Assembly (NCBI RefSeq): GCF_018401815.1
Contig: NZ_JAGYKG010000005.1
Span: forward strand, 62,001 to 126,000
Reading direction: 5' to 3'
From: Nonlabens sp.
GTDB lineage: Bacteria; Bacteroidota; Bacteroidia; Flavobacteriales; Flavobacteriaceae
DNA length: 64,000 bases
The notes beneath the pieces are model-generated. The model saw only the letters and a list, made by a program, of their open reading frames with translations, was not told the origin of the DNA and did no database searches. Below, piece by piece: positions 18,179-27,534 of this stretch (within the stretch, counting starts at the first letter, position 1; each line of letters opens with the position of its first letter). Made by a program: the position numbers and the translations under genes.

Positions 18179-19507
18179 ATGAAAAAATTAGCATTACACT
18201 GGCAAATATTAATCGGGATGGTTCTTGGAATTGCATTTGGGTTTATCATGACACAAATGGAGTGGGGAAAAGATTTTGTAGGAGACTGGATCGAGCCTTT
18301 TGGAAAAATATTTGTCAATTTATTAAAATTGATTGCTGTTCCCTTAATTTTAGCATCACTGATTAAAGGGATTTCTGACCTTAAGGACATTGCAAAATTC
18401 CGTAATATGGGATTGCGTACGGTTTTGCTCTATATAGCCACTACGGTAATAGCGATTTCAATAGGTCTTGTTTTAGTTAATGTTTTTAAACCTGGTGAAG
18501 GGATTTCAGAAGAAACTATTGCCAATTTAAGTGCGACTTATGAAAACAATTCAGATATCCAAGGAAAACTTGCCACAGCTGCGGCACAAAAAGATGCGGG
18601 TCCATTACAAGCATTAGTTGATATGGTTCCTAGTAACGCTGTAGAAGCAATGGCTAACAATAGTTTGATGTTACAAGTAATCTTTTTTGCTATCTTCTTA
18701 GGCATCTCTATGTTATTGATAGGTGAAAAGAAAGCCGAACCATTAAAAAAATTCTTTGATAGCCTTAACGACGTGGTATTGAAAATGGTGGACTTGATCA
18801 TGTTGTCAGCTCCATTTGCCGTATTTGCGTTATTAGCAACCGTAGTAGTCACTTCGGATGATCCAGAAGTACTGCTTGCTCTCTTGTATTATGCGCTTAC
18901 AGTCATAGCTGGTTTATTGCTGATGATCGTGGTGTATTGTATCATTTTTGCTGTTTATGTCAAAAAATCACCTCTGTGGTTTTTACAACAAATAGCACCT
19001 GCACAATTACTCGCTTTTTCTACCAGCTCTAGTGCCGCAACCTTACCGGTAACTATGGAACGAGTAGAAGAGCATATGGGGGTGGAAAAAGAAGTTTCTA
19101 GTTTTGTACTTCCAGTGGGAGCCACGATCAATATGGATGGAACTAGTTTGTACCAAGCCGTTGCTGCTGTTTTTGTTTGTCAGGCTTTAGGTATAGATCT
19201 TACTATTGGTGCTCAATTAATCATAGTTCTTACAGCACTGCTTGCTTCTATAGGAAGTGCCGCGGTTCCTGGAGCTGGGATGGTCATGCTGGTTATTGTT
19301 TTAGAATCCATAGACTTCCCTAGTGAGCTGTTACCAGTTGCCTTGGCTTTAATTTTTGCAGTAGATCGGCCATTAGATATGCTTCGAACTACAATTAACG
19401 TTACTGGAGATGCCACGGTTGCTTCGGTCGTGGCAAAGAGTTTGGGTAAGTTTGGTAAGCCTAAGGTTCAGAACTGGGACGATCATCTGGATGAGGTTTC
19501 TTCCTAG
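18179..19507 (+). CDS. Dicarboxylate/amino acid:cation symporter (DAACS family)
   Basis: A 442-residue inner-membrane transporter of the glutamate/aspartate/C4-dicarboxylate family. It shows the eight-helix pattern plus the hallmark re-entrant loop serines in STSSSAATLPVTMERVEE and the cation/substrate motif NMDGTSLYQAVAAVFVCQ, followed by the P-rich GSAAVPGAGMVMLVIVLES loop and DRPLDMLRTTINVTGD. It probably imports glutamate, aspartate or a dicarboxylate with sodium or protons; the substrate cannot be fixed. It stands just before the ATP-grasp operon on the same strand, 200 bases away. Confidence 0.95.
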   Translation: MKKLALHWQILIGMVLGIAFGFIMTQMEWGKDFVGDWIEPFGKIFVNLLKLIAVPLILASLIKGISDLKDIAKFRNMGLRTVLLYIATTVIAISIGLVLVNVFKPGEGISEETIANLSATYENNSDIQGKLATAAAQKDAGPLQALVDMVPSNAVEAMANNSLMLQVIFFAIFLGISMLLIGEKKAEPLKKFFDSLNDVVLKMVDLIMLSAPFAVFALLATVVVTSDDPEVLLALLYYALTVIAGLLLMIVVYCIIFAVYVKKSPLWFLQQIAPAQLLAFSTSSSAATLPVTMERVEEHMGVEKEVSSFVLPVGATINMDGTSLYQAVAAVFVCQALGIDLTIGAQLIIVLTALLASIGSAAVPGAGMVMLVIVLESIDFPSELLPVALALIFAVDRPLDMLRTTINVTGDATVASVVAKSLGKFGKPKVQNWDDHLDEVSS

Positions 19508-19706
19508 TTGTGCAGCTTGTTGCAGTGTTCTTTTGGAGGTCAATAGGTTTGTATTTTTAAAGGATAGCATGTGTATTTTTTGCTTTCATTCCTTTTAACA
19601 AAAACGTGAAAAGTACTTTTATCGTGAATAATATTGCCTGAATTTCACCAGTAACTTCATTTTTTCTCCTTAGTTTGCTGAGGTAATTAATTCAAAAAAT
19701 CAAAAC

Positions 19707-20738
19707 ATGAATGTTTGTTTTATCATGTACCCCTGGGAAGAAATTAACCCAGAAAAAGATTCTACTTTAACCCTGATTCACGAATGTGTTAAAAGGGGGC
19801 ATCGTGTGGCCATAGCAACTCCATCAAATCTTACTATTAGAAATAGCATTGCTTATGCCTTCTCTAAAATAATCAAGAAAACAGAGAAAGTTCCCGCGCA
19901 ATTAAAATCCTTTTATAAAAATGCAACGCTTAAGGAAAAAATGCTGCCGCTCGCAGGGTTTGATGTGATAATGATGCGAGCAAATCCGCCTTTGGATCCT
20001 ATTGCCTTGAATTTTCTCGATTCTGTAAAAGATGATGTATTTATTGTCAATGATATTCAAGGATTGCGAGAGGCTAATAATAAACTGTATACCGCTTGTT
20101 TTGATGATCCAAATAACGAGATCATTCCAGTGACTCACGTATCTAAAAATAAGGAATATTTAAAATCTGTAATTAAAGAAAGCCCTAAGGAAAAGATGAT
20201 CATGAAGCCTTTAAATGGTTATGGAGGAAGTGGAGTGATCATGATCGAGAAAACAGCCATGGGTAATGTTAATTCGCTATTAGACTTTTATATAGACAAT
20301 AAGGACGGAACCACCAATTACGTGATCCTTCAAGATTATATAGAAGGGGCCGAAAAGGGTGATGCGCGTATTTTATTATTAAATGGAAAGCCTATTGGGG
20401 CAGTGCAACGTGTTCCTGGAGAAGAAGACCATCGCTCTAATATAAGTGCTGGAGGTACCTTTAAAAAACACACGCTCACACCAGCAGAGAAAAACCTTTG
20501 CAAAAAAATAGGCCCTAAGTTAGTTAAAGACGGATTGTATTTTGTTGGTATTGACGTCATAAACGGCATGCTGGTAGAAGTTAATGTCATGTCTCCAGGA
20601 GGGATTACTTATATTAATAAAGTATCTAAAGTAAAATTACAAGAAAAGGTTATTGACTTTTTTGAAGAAGTTGTTGAGGATCGCATCAAAGAATTAGAAA
20701 GACGAAACAAACTTAAAAGTACCATGCTGGATGATTAA
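19707..20738 (+). CDS. Glutathione-synthetase-like ATP-grasp ligase
   Basis: This 343-residue protein has the GshB-like fold: an N-terminal domain starting MNVCFIMYPWEEINPEKDST, then an ATP-grasp domain with KPLNGYGGSGVIMIE (nucleotide-binding loop), QDYIEGAEKGDARILLLNG and the metal-binding end FVGIDVINGMLVEVNVMSPGG. ATP-grasp ligases join a carboxylate to an amine via acyl phosphate. No gamma-glutamylcysteine synthetase is adjacent, so true glutathione synthesis is not implied. The gene overlaps the next by 8 bases, and the third gene overlaps the second, so the three are coupled and very likely act together on the same product. Confidence 0.88.
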   Translation: MNVCFIMYPWEEINPEKDSTLTLIHECVKRGHRVAIATPSNLTIRNSIAYAFSKIIKKTEKVPAQLKSFYKNATLKEKMLPLAGFDVIMMRANPPLDPIALNFLDSVKDDVFIVNDIQGLREANNKLYTACFDDPNNEIIPVTHVSKNKEYLKSVIKESPKEKMIMKPLNGYGGSGVIMIEKTAMGNVNSLLDFYIDNKDGTTNYVILQDYIEGAEKGDARILLLNGKPIGAVQRVPGEEDHRSNISAGGTFKKHTLTPAEKNLCKKIGPKLVKDGLYFVGIDVINGMLVEVNVMSPGGITYINKVSKVKLQEKVIDFFEEVVEDRIKELERRNKLKSTMLDD

Positions 20739-21570
20739 ATTGTCTGTTATTGAGATCATCACTCGTATTGAAAATAAAGAATGCTTTCATGCAGTGGTTG
20801 AAGACTATTCGTTCTCCATAAAAATTGAGGATTATGTACCTTATGCTTGCGCAGCTATTCATAATGGGCATCATTTTTCAAAAGATTTATGGGATAACTG
20901 CTCGCATACCGAGTACGATCGCTGGTATGAAGAAGATCCATGCACAGGTCAGATGATTTCTGGCTTGCCCATTACTTTAATTGCGCAGGACAGTAGGTTT
21001 GAGTACGATTTAAATAGAGCACCTGAACAAGCTATTTATGAAACTGCTTGGGGTAAAACGTTGTGGAAAAAGCCGTTAAGTCAAGATAAAAAAGATAGAG
21101 CGCTCTCCAAACATAAAAACTTTTATAACGTAGTTCATGCCCTTACGATGAAGTTAGAAGCCTTGTTCGGCAGTGTTGTTTTTTACGATATGCATTCCTA
21201 TAATTGGAAAAGATGGGACCGAGAAGTTCCTGTTTTCAATATAGGAACTACTAATGTAGACGAAGAGAAATACCGTGCCGAAATCACTCAGTGGCAGGAT
21301 ATTTTAGATGATGTGCAACTGCCTATAGCGCAAAAAGTACATTGTAAAATCAACGACGTTTTTCAAGGAAATGGATATTTTTTAAATTTTGTTAGTAAGA
21401 ACTCCCTCAACACACTTGTCCTTGCGACAGAGATTTCAAAGATATATGCAGATGAAATTACGGGAAGAATTTTCCCAGAAGTAGTAACAGCAATTCAAGA
21501 CCTTCTCAAGTATTATATTAAAACACATGCTCACCGTTTTTATGATAGACACCACACTCCCAAAATATAA
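20731..21570 (+). CDS. N-formylglutamate amidohydrolase-like metallohydrolase
   Basis: A 279-residue protein with the N-formylglutamate amidohydrolase pattern: a histidine cluster AIHNGHH near the N-terminus, the E/D-rich DRWYEEDPCTG segment and DMHSYN in the middle, which together supply zinc and substrate ligands in that family. Authentic members hydrolyse the formyl amide of N-formylglutamate in histidine breakdown, but no hut genes are present here, and the coupling to an ATP-grasp ligase and a peptidase suggests another amide substrate. It overlaps the upstream gene by 8 bases and the downstream gene by up to 44 bases. Confidence 0.85.
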   Translation: MIKLSVIEIITRIENKECFHAVVEDYSFSIKIEDYVPYACAAIHNGHHFSKDLWDNCSHTEYDRWYEEDPCTGQMISGLPITLIAQDSRFEYDLNRAPEQAIYETAWGKTLWKKPLSQDKKDRALSKHKNFYNVVHALTMKLEALFGSVVFYDMHSYNWKRWDREVPVFNIGTTNVDEEKYRAEITQWQDILDDVQLPIAQKVHCKINDVFQGNGYFLNFVSKNSLNTLVLATEISKIYADEITGRIFPEVVTAIQDLLKYYIKTHAHRFYDRHHTPKI

Positions 21571-22729
21571 GAACATTGATTTTCATACCTATCAAGACGT
21601 ATTTGAAATCGATACTAATATACATAGGATCGTAAAGAACTTAGAACTTCTAGCGTATATCAACCCGTTGAATATCGCCCAAGAACGCAAAGAGTTTTTT
21701 AAATCTAAATATACGTACGAGCCCAAGTTCAAGTACCGCAAACTTAAGTTCAAACCATACAAATTACACCGTATGTTCTATAGCCAGCGGCTGGAACGTA
21801 TAGAGGATGAAGACATCAGATCTTTATATAAAGATATTATATACACCTACAGCGGATTGGTGCAATGCATAGAAACCATCAGTGAACCTAATAGCAAGTT
21901 TTATTACAACAGTTTGCGTTTTTTTGGAACACCTACAGAGAAGATGGTAGAAAATGCTAAATTCATCCTGCATTTTCAAGAAGAACAACTTGCAGCGCCC
22001 AAATACGACGCTGTGCTCAGTACTGATCAGGCAGAAGCTTTTTTTATCAATTACAGGGAAATGTACGATTTTGATTTTAACATTAAAACAAGTAGTGCGA
22101 TGAGCGCTGCGGCTATGGTATCCAACAAGGATAAGATGCTGATTTTAAAAAAGGGCCACCGGTATTCACAGCATGAATTAAACGTACTGGCACATCATGA
22201 AATAGGAGTACATTTAGTAACTACCTTTAATGCTATAAAACAACCGTTGTATATTTTTAGCAATGGATTTCCTAACAATGTTGAAACGCAAGAAGGGCTC
22301 GCTGTGATGTCAGAATATAGGAGTGGTAATTTGACCTTAACTCGATTGAAAGAACTAGCTTATAGAGTCATAGCAACTGATTCCTTAATTAAAGGGTACT
22401 CTTTTGCAGATACATTTGATTTGATACATGGACAGTACAAATTAGATCGAGACCGTGCATTTAACATTACCTTACGCGTGCATCGTGGTGGTGGTTTTAC
22501 TAAAGACGCATTATATCTTTCTGGACTGAAGAAGGTGTATGATCGTTACAAGAGTAACACAAATATCGACAATATGCTATTAGGAAAATGTTCCTTAGAA
22601 TACAACCCTATTATTGAGAAAATGAAGTCCTTAAACCTGGTTTTACCAGTAACACACCAAGCTAAAACTTTTGATCAACAGTTGAATACCAATCCTACCA
22701 TTGATTTTATTCTAGGTCATTTAAAATAG
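21527..22729 (+). CDS. QEGLA-motif (DUF1704) zinc metallopeptidase
   Basis: A 400-residue protein of the family named for its flavohaemoglobin association and QEGLA motif (DUF1704). The zinc-peptidase signature is visible: HHEIGVH (HExxxH) near residues 223-229 and the third-ligand glutamate in VETQEGLAVMSEYRSGN. Eukaryotic relatives (MATCAP) are carboxypeptidases that trim the tubulin C-terminal tyrosine, so peptide-tail cleavage is a reasonable expectation, but no bacterial substrate is established. An alternative start at the ATG at 21542 would shorten the overlap with the upstream gene. It is the last gene of the coupled operon; a palindrome copy follows the stop. Confidence 0.88.
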   Translation: MLTVFMIDTTLPKYKNIDFHTYQDVFEIDTNIHRIVKNLELLAYINPLNIAQERKEFFKSKYTYEPKFKYRKLKFKPYKLHRMFYSQRLERIEDEDIRSLYKDIIYTYSGLVQCIETISEPNSKFYYNSLRFFGTPTEKMVENAKFILHFQEEQLAAPKYDAVLSTDQAEAFFINYREMYDFDFNIKTSSAMSAAAMVSNKDKMLILKKGHRYSQHELNVLAHHEIGVHLVTTFNAIKQPLYIFSNGFPNNVETQEGLAVMSEYRSGNLTLTRLKELAYRVIATDSLIKGYSFADTFDLIHGQYKLDRDRAFNITLRVHRGGGFTKDALYLSGLKKVYDRYKSNTNIDNMLLGKCSLEYNPIIEKMKSLNLVLPVTHQAKTFDQQLNTNPTIDFILGHLK

Positions 22730-22752
22730 TAGAGAGGTAGTTTTAACTATCT

Positions 22753-22768
22753 CGCTTTCGCGAAAGCG
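22753..22768. repeat. Palindromic repeat copy 5 (intergenic after the QEGLA gene)
   Basis: Perfect CGCTTTCGCGAAAGCG, 24 bases after the stop codon; it follows an imperfect hairpin (AGAGGTAGTT / AACTATCT). Confidence 0.95.
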
Positions 22769-22847
22769 GAACAAGAATAATTAATTACAACATCTTAAGC
22801 TAAACCGTTGCTAGAATATGTAGTATTGCAATTCGTAAAAACAGAGC

Positions 22848-23450
22848 ATGTCAGACTTAAGTAAACAATTAGAAGAGCGATCAGGAAATACTTGTGAGCT
22901 TTGCGCTGCAACAGATACTTTAGAGGTTCAGGTGCACCTAGAGGTATATGAAGTGCCAGACTCCCCTAAAAATGTGAAGGATACTACTGTTTTTGCCTGT
23001 GAGACCTGCAGAAAGCAGTTGGAAGGAGAAACAGAAGTAGATCCTAACCATTGGCGTGCCCTTAATGATTCTATGTGGAGTAGCGTACCTGCCGTTCAAG
23101 TTGTTGCCTATAGAATGCTCGATCAATTGCGAGCTGAAGGATGGCCTGTAGACCTTATGGACATGATGTATATGGAGGACGATACCAAACAATGGGCTGA
23201 GGACGGTATACAGCGTGGAGCTAAAATCATACATAAAGATGTCAATGGGAATATTCTTCAAAAAGGAGATAGCATCGTGTTGATTAAAGATTTAGACGTA
23301 AAAGGCGCCAATTTTATTGCAAAACGGGGCACACCTGTTCGAAATATCACCTTAGTGCACGATAATGCGGCTCAAATAGAAGGTAGAGCAAACGGTATCT
23401 ATATCGTAATCCTTACAGAGTATGTAAAGAAAACGCCTAAATCTGAATAA
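22848..23450 (+). CDS. phnA: PhnA/YjdM-like zinc-ribbon protein
   Basis: This 200-residue protein has an N-terminal zinc ribbon (CELC near residue 16 and CETC near residue 51) and a C-terminal PhnA domain (KDVNGNILQKGDSIVLIKDL, VKGANFIAKRGTPVRNITLV). The middle holds a family-specific insert (DPNHWRALNDSMWSSVPAVQ). PhnA/YjdM proteins are widely annotated as phosphonate-use proteins, but the function is not proven and no phosphonate genes are nearby. It is a single gene on the same strand as the preceding operon. Confidence 0.9.
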   Translation: MSDLSKQLEERSGNTCELCAATDTLEVQVHLEVYEVPDSPKNVKDTTVFACETCRKQLEGETEVDPNHWRALNDSMWSSVPAVQVVAYRMLDQLRAEGWPVDLMDMMYMEDDTKQWAEDGIQRGAKIIHKDVNGNILQKGDSIVLIKDLDVKGANFIAKRGTPVRNITLVHDNAAQIEGRANGIYIVILTEYVKKTPKSE

Positions 23451-23711
23451 AGTACGCTGTATTTTTGGTATGGTTAAATTTTAGTTGATCCCTACCTTAA
23501 CTCAAGCAAAATATAACATATTCACTGCGCACGTGCGAGTAGTTGTCCATTAAATAGTTAAGGACCAATCTTAAACCACATAAATTTCTTACAATGAGAA
23601 GGGTTAAAATATCTGTAGAAGGTTTTTAATATTCTAATAAGCACCTATCATCTAAATGAGGATGTCTAAATAGCAGATTACCTACCTGTAATGAAGACAA
23701 CAAATACGTTC

Positions 23712-24953
23712 CTACTCATAACGCAGGGCCTCTATAGGGTCAAGCTTTGCTGCTTTTACTGCAGGAATAACACCAGATGCAAAAGCAATTAAGACAGAAA
23801 CAATGGTTGCGGCACTGATCGCATTCCAAGGGATTTCAAAGGGGATTTCAAAACCTGCAGAGACGGCATAACCTATAAGCATTCCTAATAAAATACCTAG
23901 TATACTACCGTATTGACTAATCAAAAAAGTCTCAATAAAAAATTGCCAAGAAATGGTACTGCGCCTGGCTCCTAAAGCTTTTCGAACACCTATCTCTCGT
24001 GTGCGTTCTGTTACTGAAACCAACATGATATTCATCAATGCTATAGAAGAACCAAAAATAGTAATCAGACTTATGATAATGGCCGCAATATTCAACGATT
24101 TAGTTATGTCATTTAAATTTCCTAAAAGCTGATCGCTTTGTACGATTCCAAAATTATCTTCTTCGATAGGGTTGAGACCTCTGATGTTCCTCATTAAAAT
24201 TTGAGCATCATTTTTTGATTTTTCCATTAAATTCTGCTCAAACACCTTGACACTTAAATCATAATTGATGTTGGGGGAGGTATAGATGCCTCTAGCTGCC
24301 TCAATAGGAATGAGGACTCTTAAATCAACATTATTACCAAAACTGGATCCTTTTTCTTCTAGAATTCCTATAACTGTAAATTTATTTCCTCTAATACTTA
24401 AGGTTTTATTTAATGGGCTCAATCCTTGAAAGAGATCCTTCTGCAAATCACTTCCGACGACACAGACTTTAGAATTATTTGAAATGTCTAAAGAAGAAAA
24501 CATACGACCTTCTTTTAGCTGGATCCCTGTATTCTCCGCATAAAATTCATTGACACCAGTAACAATTACTTTTGGTTTGGTCTTGCGGTCTTCATTTTTT
24601 ACTTCGGCACGGCTAGTGGCTTGAAAAGAAATACCTACTTGAGTTAACGGAGCAGTATACTTATTTTTAAATTCGGTGACCTGTCGGTAATTAATGATTG
24701 GATTTATTTTTGTTCTTTTATTACCCCCTCGGCTTTGAAAACTGCGGGCATATTGTTGTACATAAAAAGTATTGGTACCTATTCCTGAAAAACCGGTACT
24801 TAGAGTAGAAGAAAGAGCATTTACTGCACTTAAAATCCCTACTAGAGCGGTGATGCCTATGGCGATAATAATAATGGTTAAGATGGTACGCAATAGCTGT
24901 CCTTTGATGCTTTGCTGAGCGATACTAATATTTTGACGAAGTAATCCTATCAT
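23712..24953 (-). CDS. MacB/FtsX-type ABC transporter permease
   Basis: A 413-residue inner-membrane permease: a first helix at about 21-45 (LRTILTIIIIAIGITALVG), a large periplasmic MacB-like domain (about 50-275), then three helices in the FtsX domain (about 285-310, 335-360, 375-400) with the conserved cytoplasmic RTREIGVRKALGARR. Such permeases work with LolD/MacB ATPases to move lipoproteins, peptides or drugs across the envelope. No ATPase gene is next to it, and a partner must come from elsewhere. Confidence 0.92.
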   Translation of the reverse strand: MIGLLRQNISIAQQSIKGQLLRTILTIIIIAIGITALVGILSAVNALSSTLSTGFSGIGTNTFYVQQYARSFQSRGGNKRTKINPIINYRQVTEFKNKYTAPLTQVGISFQATSRAEVKNEDRKTKPKVIVTGVNEFYAENTGIQLKEGRMFSSLDISNNSKVCVVGSDLQKDLFQGLSPLNKTLSIRGNKFTVIGILEEKGSSFGNNVDLRVLIPIEAARGIYTSPNINYDLSVKVFEQNLMEKSKNDAQILMRNIRGLNPIEEDNFGIVQSDQLLGNLNDITKSLNIAAIIISLITIFGSSIALMNIMLVSVTERTREIGVRKALGARRSTISWQFFIETFLISQYGSILGILLGMLIGYAVSAGFEIPFEIPWNAISAATIVSVLIAFASGVIPAVKAAKLDPIEALRYE

Positions 24954-25051
24954 GAAACGTAAGACTTAAAAATATTTAGAAAGTTACAAGTTCTCTAGTT
25001 AAATTATTTTTTTATTAAAATTACTTTAGGAATAGACCTATATTAACTGTT

Positions 25052-25059
25052 TATATTTG
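25052..25059 (+). promoter_or_regulatory. -7 box for hisS
   Basis: TATATTTG, 17 bases before the hisS ATG. Confidence 0.6.
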
Positions 25060-25076
25060 CATCTTTAATTCCAATT

Positions 25077-26447
25077 ATGGCACAGCAACCATCTATTCCA
25101 AAAGGAACAAGAGATTTTAGTCCTCTAGAAGTACAACGCAGGCACTATATCATGAACATCATCCAGCGACATTTTGAACTGTATGGTTTCATGCCTATAG
25201 AAACGCCTAGTTTTGAGAACTCGGATACCTTGATGGGTAACTATGGCGAAGAGGGAGACCGATTGATATTTAAGATTTTAAATAGTGGTGAATATCTAGA
25301 AAAGGTAGATCCGAAACTGTTACAAACTGGAAAAGAAAATCAACTAACATCTCAAATTTCTGAAAAAGCCTTACGCTATGACCTAACTGTACCCTTTGCT
25401 CGATATGTAGTTCAAAATCAAAACGATATCACTTTTCCTTTTAAAAGGTATCAAATGCAAAATGTATGGCGAGCAGATCGCCCACAGAAAGGGCGTTTTA
25501 GAGAATTTACTCAATGTGATGCCGATGTAGTAGGTAGTAATTCTTTGCTTCAAGAAGTAGAGTTGGTGCAGTTGTACGATGCTGTTTTTACAGATTTAAA
25601 ACTTCATTCCTGTACTATAAAAATCAATAATCGTAAAGTTCTTGCCGGTATTGCCCAAGTAATGGGAGCAGAGGATAAGCTTATAGACTTTACAGTCGCC
25701 CTAGATAAGCTAGATAAAATTGGCAAGAAAAAGGTTCAGGAAGAGATGTTGTCTAAAGGAATTGAACAGCAGGCGATTGATATTTTAGATCCTGTTTTTT
25801 CTCTATCTGGATCTTACGCAGAAAAGATTGCGAGTATGAAAGAATTACTCAAAAATTCTGAAATAGGGTTAAAAGGTATTGAAGAGCTGGAATTTATTAA
25901 TACTTCCATTCTTCAGGTGCCTTTAAAAAGTGCGATTCTCGATCTGGATATCACCCTGGCTCGCGGCTTAAATTATTACACCGGTTGTATTTTTGAAGTC
26001 GCTGCTCCAGAAGGAGTTTCTATCGGAAGCATAGGTGGTGGTGGCCGTTATGATGACCTAACTGGTATTTTCGGATTGAAAGATGTCAGCGGTGTTGGAA
26101 TCAGTTTTGGATTGGATCGCATTTACTTAGTTTTGGAACAATTGGAGCTATTTCCAAATTCTGTAAGAGCAGGGGTAGAGGTGCTTTTTATTAATTTCGG
26201 GATAAAAGAAGCTCAGTATTGCTCGTTGTGGTTGTCTCGCTTTCGCGAAAGCGGAATCAAAACAGAACTCTATCCGGACGCTGCTAAAATGAAAAAGCAA
26301 CTGACTTATGCTGATCGCAATGCTATTCCTTATGTAATACTTGCTGGCGAAGATGAAATAACTAAGGGAAAACTCAACCTAAAAAATATGGCTAGTAGCG
26401 AGCAGTTCCTGCTTACCCCTGAAGAGGTGATCTCAAAATTATCATAA
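25077..26447 (+). CDS. hisS: Histidyl-tRNA synthetase
   Basis: This 456-residue class II synthetase charges tRNA-His. Visible motifs: motif 1 region PKGTRDFSPLE, motif 2 RYQMQNVWRADRPQKGRFREFTQCD, the histidine A/B signatures LARGLNYYTGCIFE and GGGGRYDDL, motif 3 GVGISFGLDRIYLVL, and a C-terminal anticodon-binding domain from about residue 355. A palindrome copy is inserted near the start of the anticodon-binding domain and encodes RFRES within [12 protein letters not shown]; the frame stays open. Confidence 0.98.
   Translation: MAQQPSIPKGTRDFSPLEVQRRHYIMNIIQRHFELYGFMPIETPSFENSDTLMGNYGEEGDRLIFKILNSGEYLEKVDPKLLQTGKENQLTSQISEKALRYDLTVPFARYVVQNQNDITFPFKRYQMQNVWRADRPQKGRFREFTQCDADVVGSNSLLQEVELVQLYDAVFTDLKLHSCTIKINNRKVLAGIAQVMGAEDKLIDFTVALDKLDKIGKKKVQEEMLSKGIEQQAIDILDPVFSLSGSYAEKIASMKELLKNSEIGLKGIEELEFINTSILQVPLKSAILDLDITLARGLNYYTGCIFEVAAPEGVSIGSIGGGGRYDDLTGIFGLKDVSGVGISFGLDRIYLVLEQLELFPNSVRAGVEVLFINFGIKEAQYCSLWLSRFRESGIKTELYPDAAKMKKQLTYADRNAIPYVILAGEDEITKGKLNLKNMASSEQFLLTPEEVISKLS
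26238..26253. repeat. Palindromic repeat copy 6 (inside hisS)
   Basis: Perfect CGCTTTCGCGAAAGCG; it encodes RFRES, a different frame from the AFAKA copies. Confidence 0.95.
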
Positions 26448-27250
26448 TACCTGCAAGGTAGCGTCAGGTTTTCTTTTAGAAGAACAACAAATTACTGTTG
26501 GTGAATGAAGAGCCATCCGATCGATGTAACGCAGGTGTTTTTAAAAATAAGCTTCGTTGGTGATCCTATATTTTTAGGAGTTTTATACTTAAGATTAGGA
26601 TATCTTAAAGTAGAAACAATTTGACTGGTTAGCGTGGTTGAGTTATTAGAACTCTTATTGTTGCAATTGTTGGTATACCAAAAGTTCTTTGCTCCTTTTT
26701 TACTGATACCAGTTCCTGAACTCAATTAAAATCTCTTCGTTGTTCCGATACTCATTGTTCTAACAGCAGTATCAAGAGGGGTTAATCCCATACTGTTTGG
26801 GGTGTTGTCATTTTCAAAAATAGCAACTGTGTTTTCTAAAACGGCCAATGCTGTTGCAGCGGTTCCACAACAACCACCAGAGCTATATTAACGTTTAAAA
26901 AGGAAGCGTTTTGACCACTTTGTAATCCTGTTTACGAACAGTGTTTCTTCACAAAGTTGTTCTGGCAATGCCACCTCCATCCCAACTTTGATTGTGCCTA
27001 TCTAAAAAGCGAGTGCTATGATAGTAGTATCTGATAAACAACCAAAGTAGATACGGGTATAATTAACTACCGAACCGATAGAGCACTCAGAAGATTATAA
27101 TACCTATCCAATATCATCGCTAGAAGAACCTCTTGCAAGTAGTTTTCGCCAGACCAAGAGGACCCATTTAGATCTAAACTAACTGGATTGGTTGGAGCGA
27201 CGCTTTACAAAGGATAAAAAGAGAATAATAAGAACCTTATAAATATCTAA
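26448..27250 (-). pseudogene. Decayed minus-strand coding region, possibly a surface protein
   Basis: No intact gene, but minus-strand translation shows protein-like fragments in changing frames: a clear C-terminus ending PLDTAVRTMSIGTTKRF with a stop at 26725, preceded by GTAATALAVLENTVAIF, and farther upstream PTNPVSLDLNGSSWSGENYL around 27170. Frameshifts and at least one in-frame stop separate them. The LDLNG-type segment resembles repeats of flavobacterial cell-surface adhesins. The downstream piece 26492-26725 is open but not recognisable. Confidence 0.45.
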
Positions 27251-27534
27251 GAGATAGAAGGGAAATTTTTTCATGGGAGTTGTTCTTTTTAAGGTATACA
27301 ACTATCAATACTGCTTATCGTTAAAAAGAGTTTTGCAAAAAATAATCAGTGTCTGAAGTCACTATAGTAGACTATATGGAGTTGTTATTGACATGTGCTA
27401 CGTAATTAAATAAAATTGATGTGGTTAAGCGATGAATTAAAGTAGTAATCTATGATATAAAGATCGGACTAGAATAAAGAATATTTGTCAGTGTAGAAGA
27501 AAACTCATATATTTCTTTTGGTAGTAGGAAACAC
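27251..27534. other. Leader region of the LacI-family gene
   Basis: AT-rich stretch upstream of the regulator gene. No operator-like dyad or firm TAnnTTTG box could be fixed; TATATTTC at about 27508 is one base away from the consensus. Confidence 0.35.

Noticed and set aside
23528..23537. CGCACGTGCG palindrome, possibly parS-like
   Set aside because: It shares only the CACGTG centre with the usual parS consensus (GTTnCACGTGnAAC); the flanking bases do not match, so I do not call it parS.
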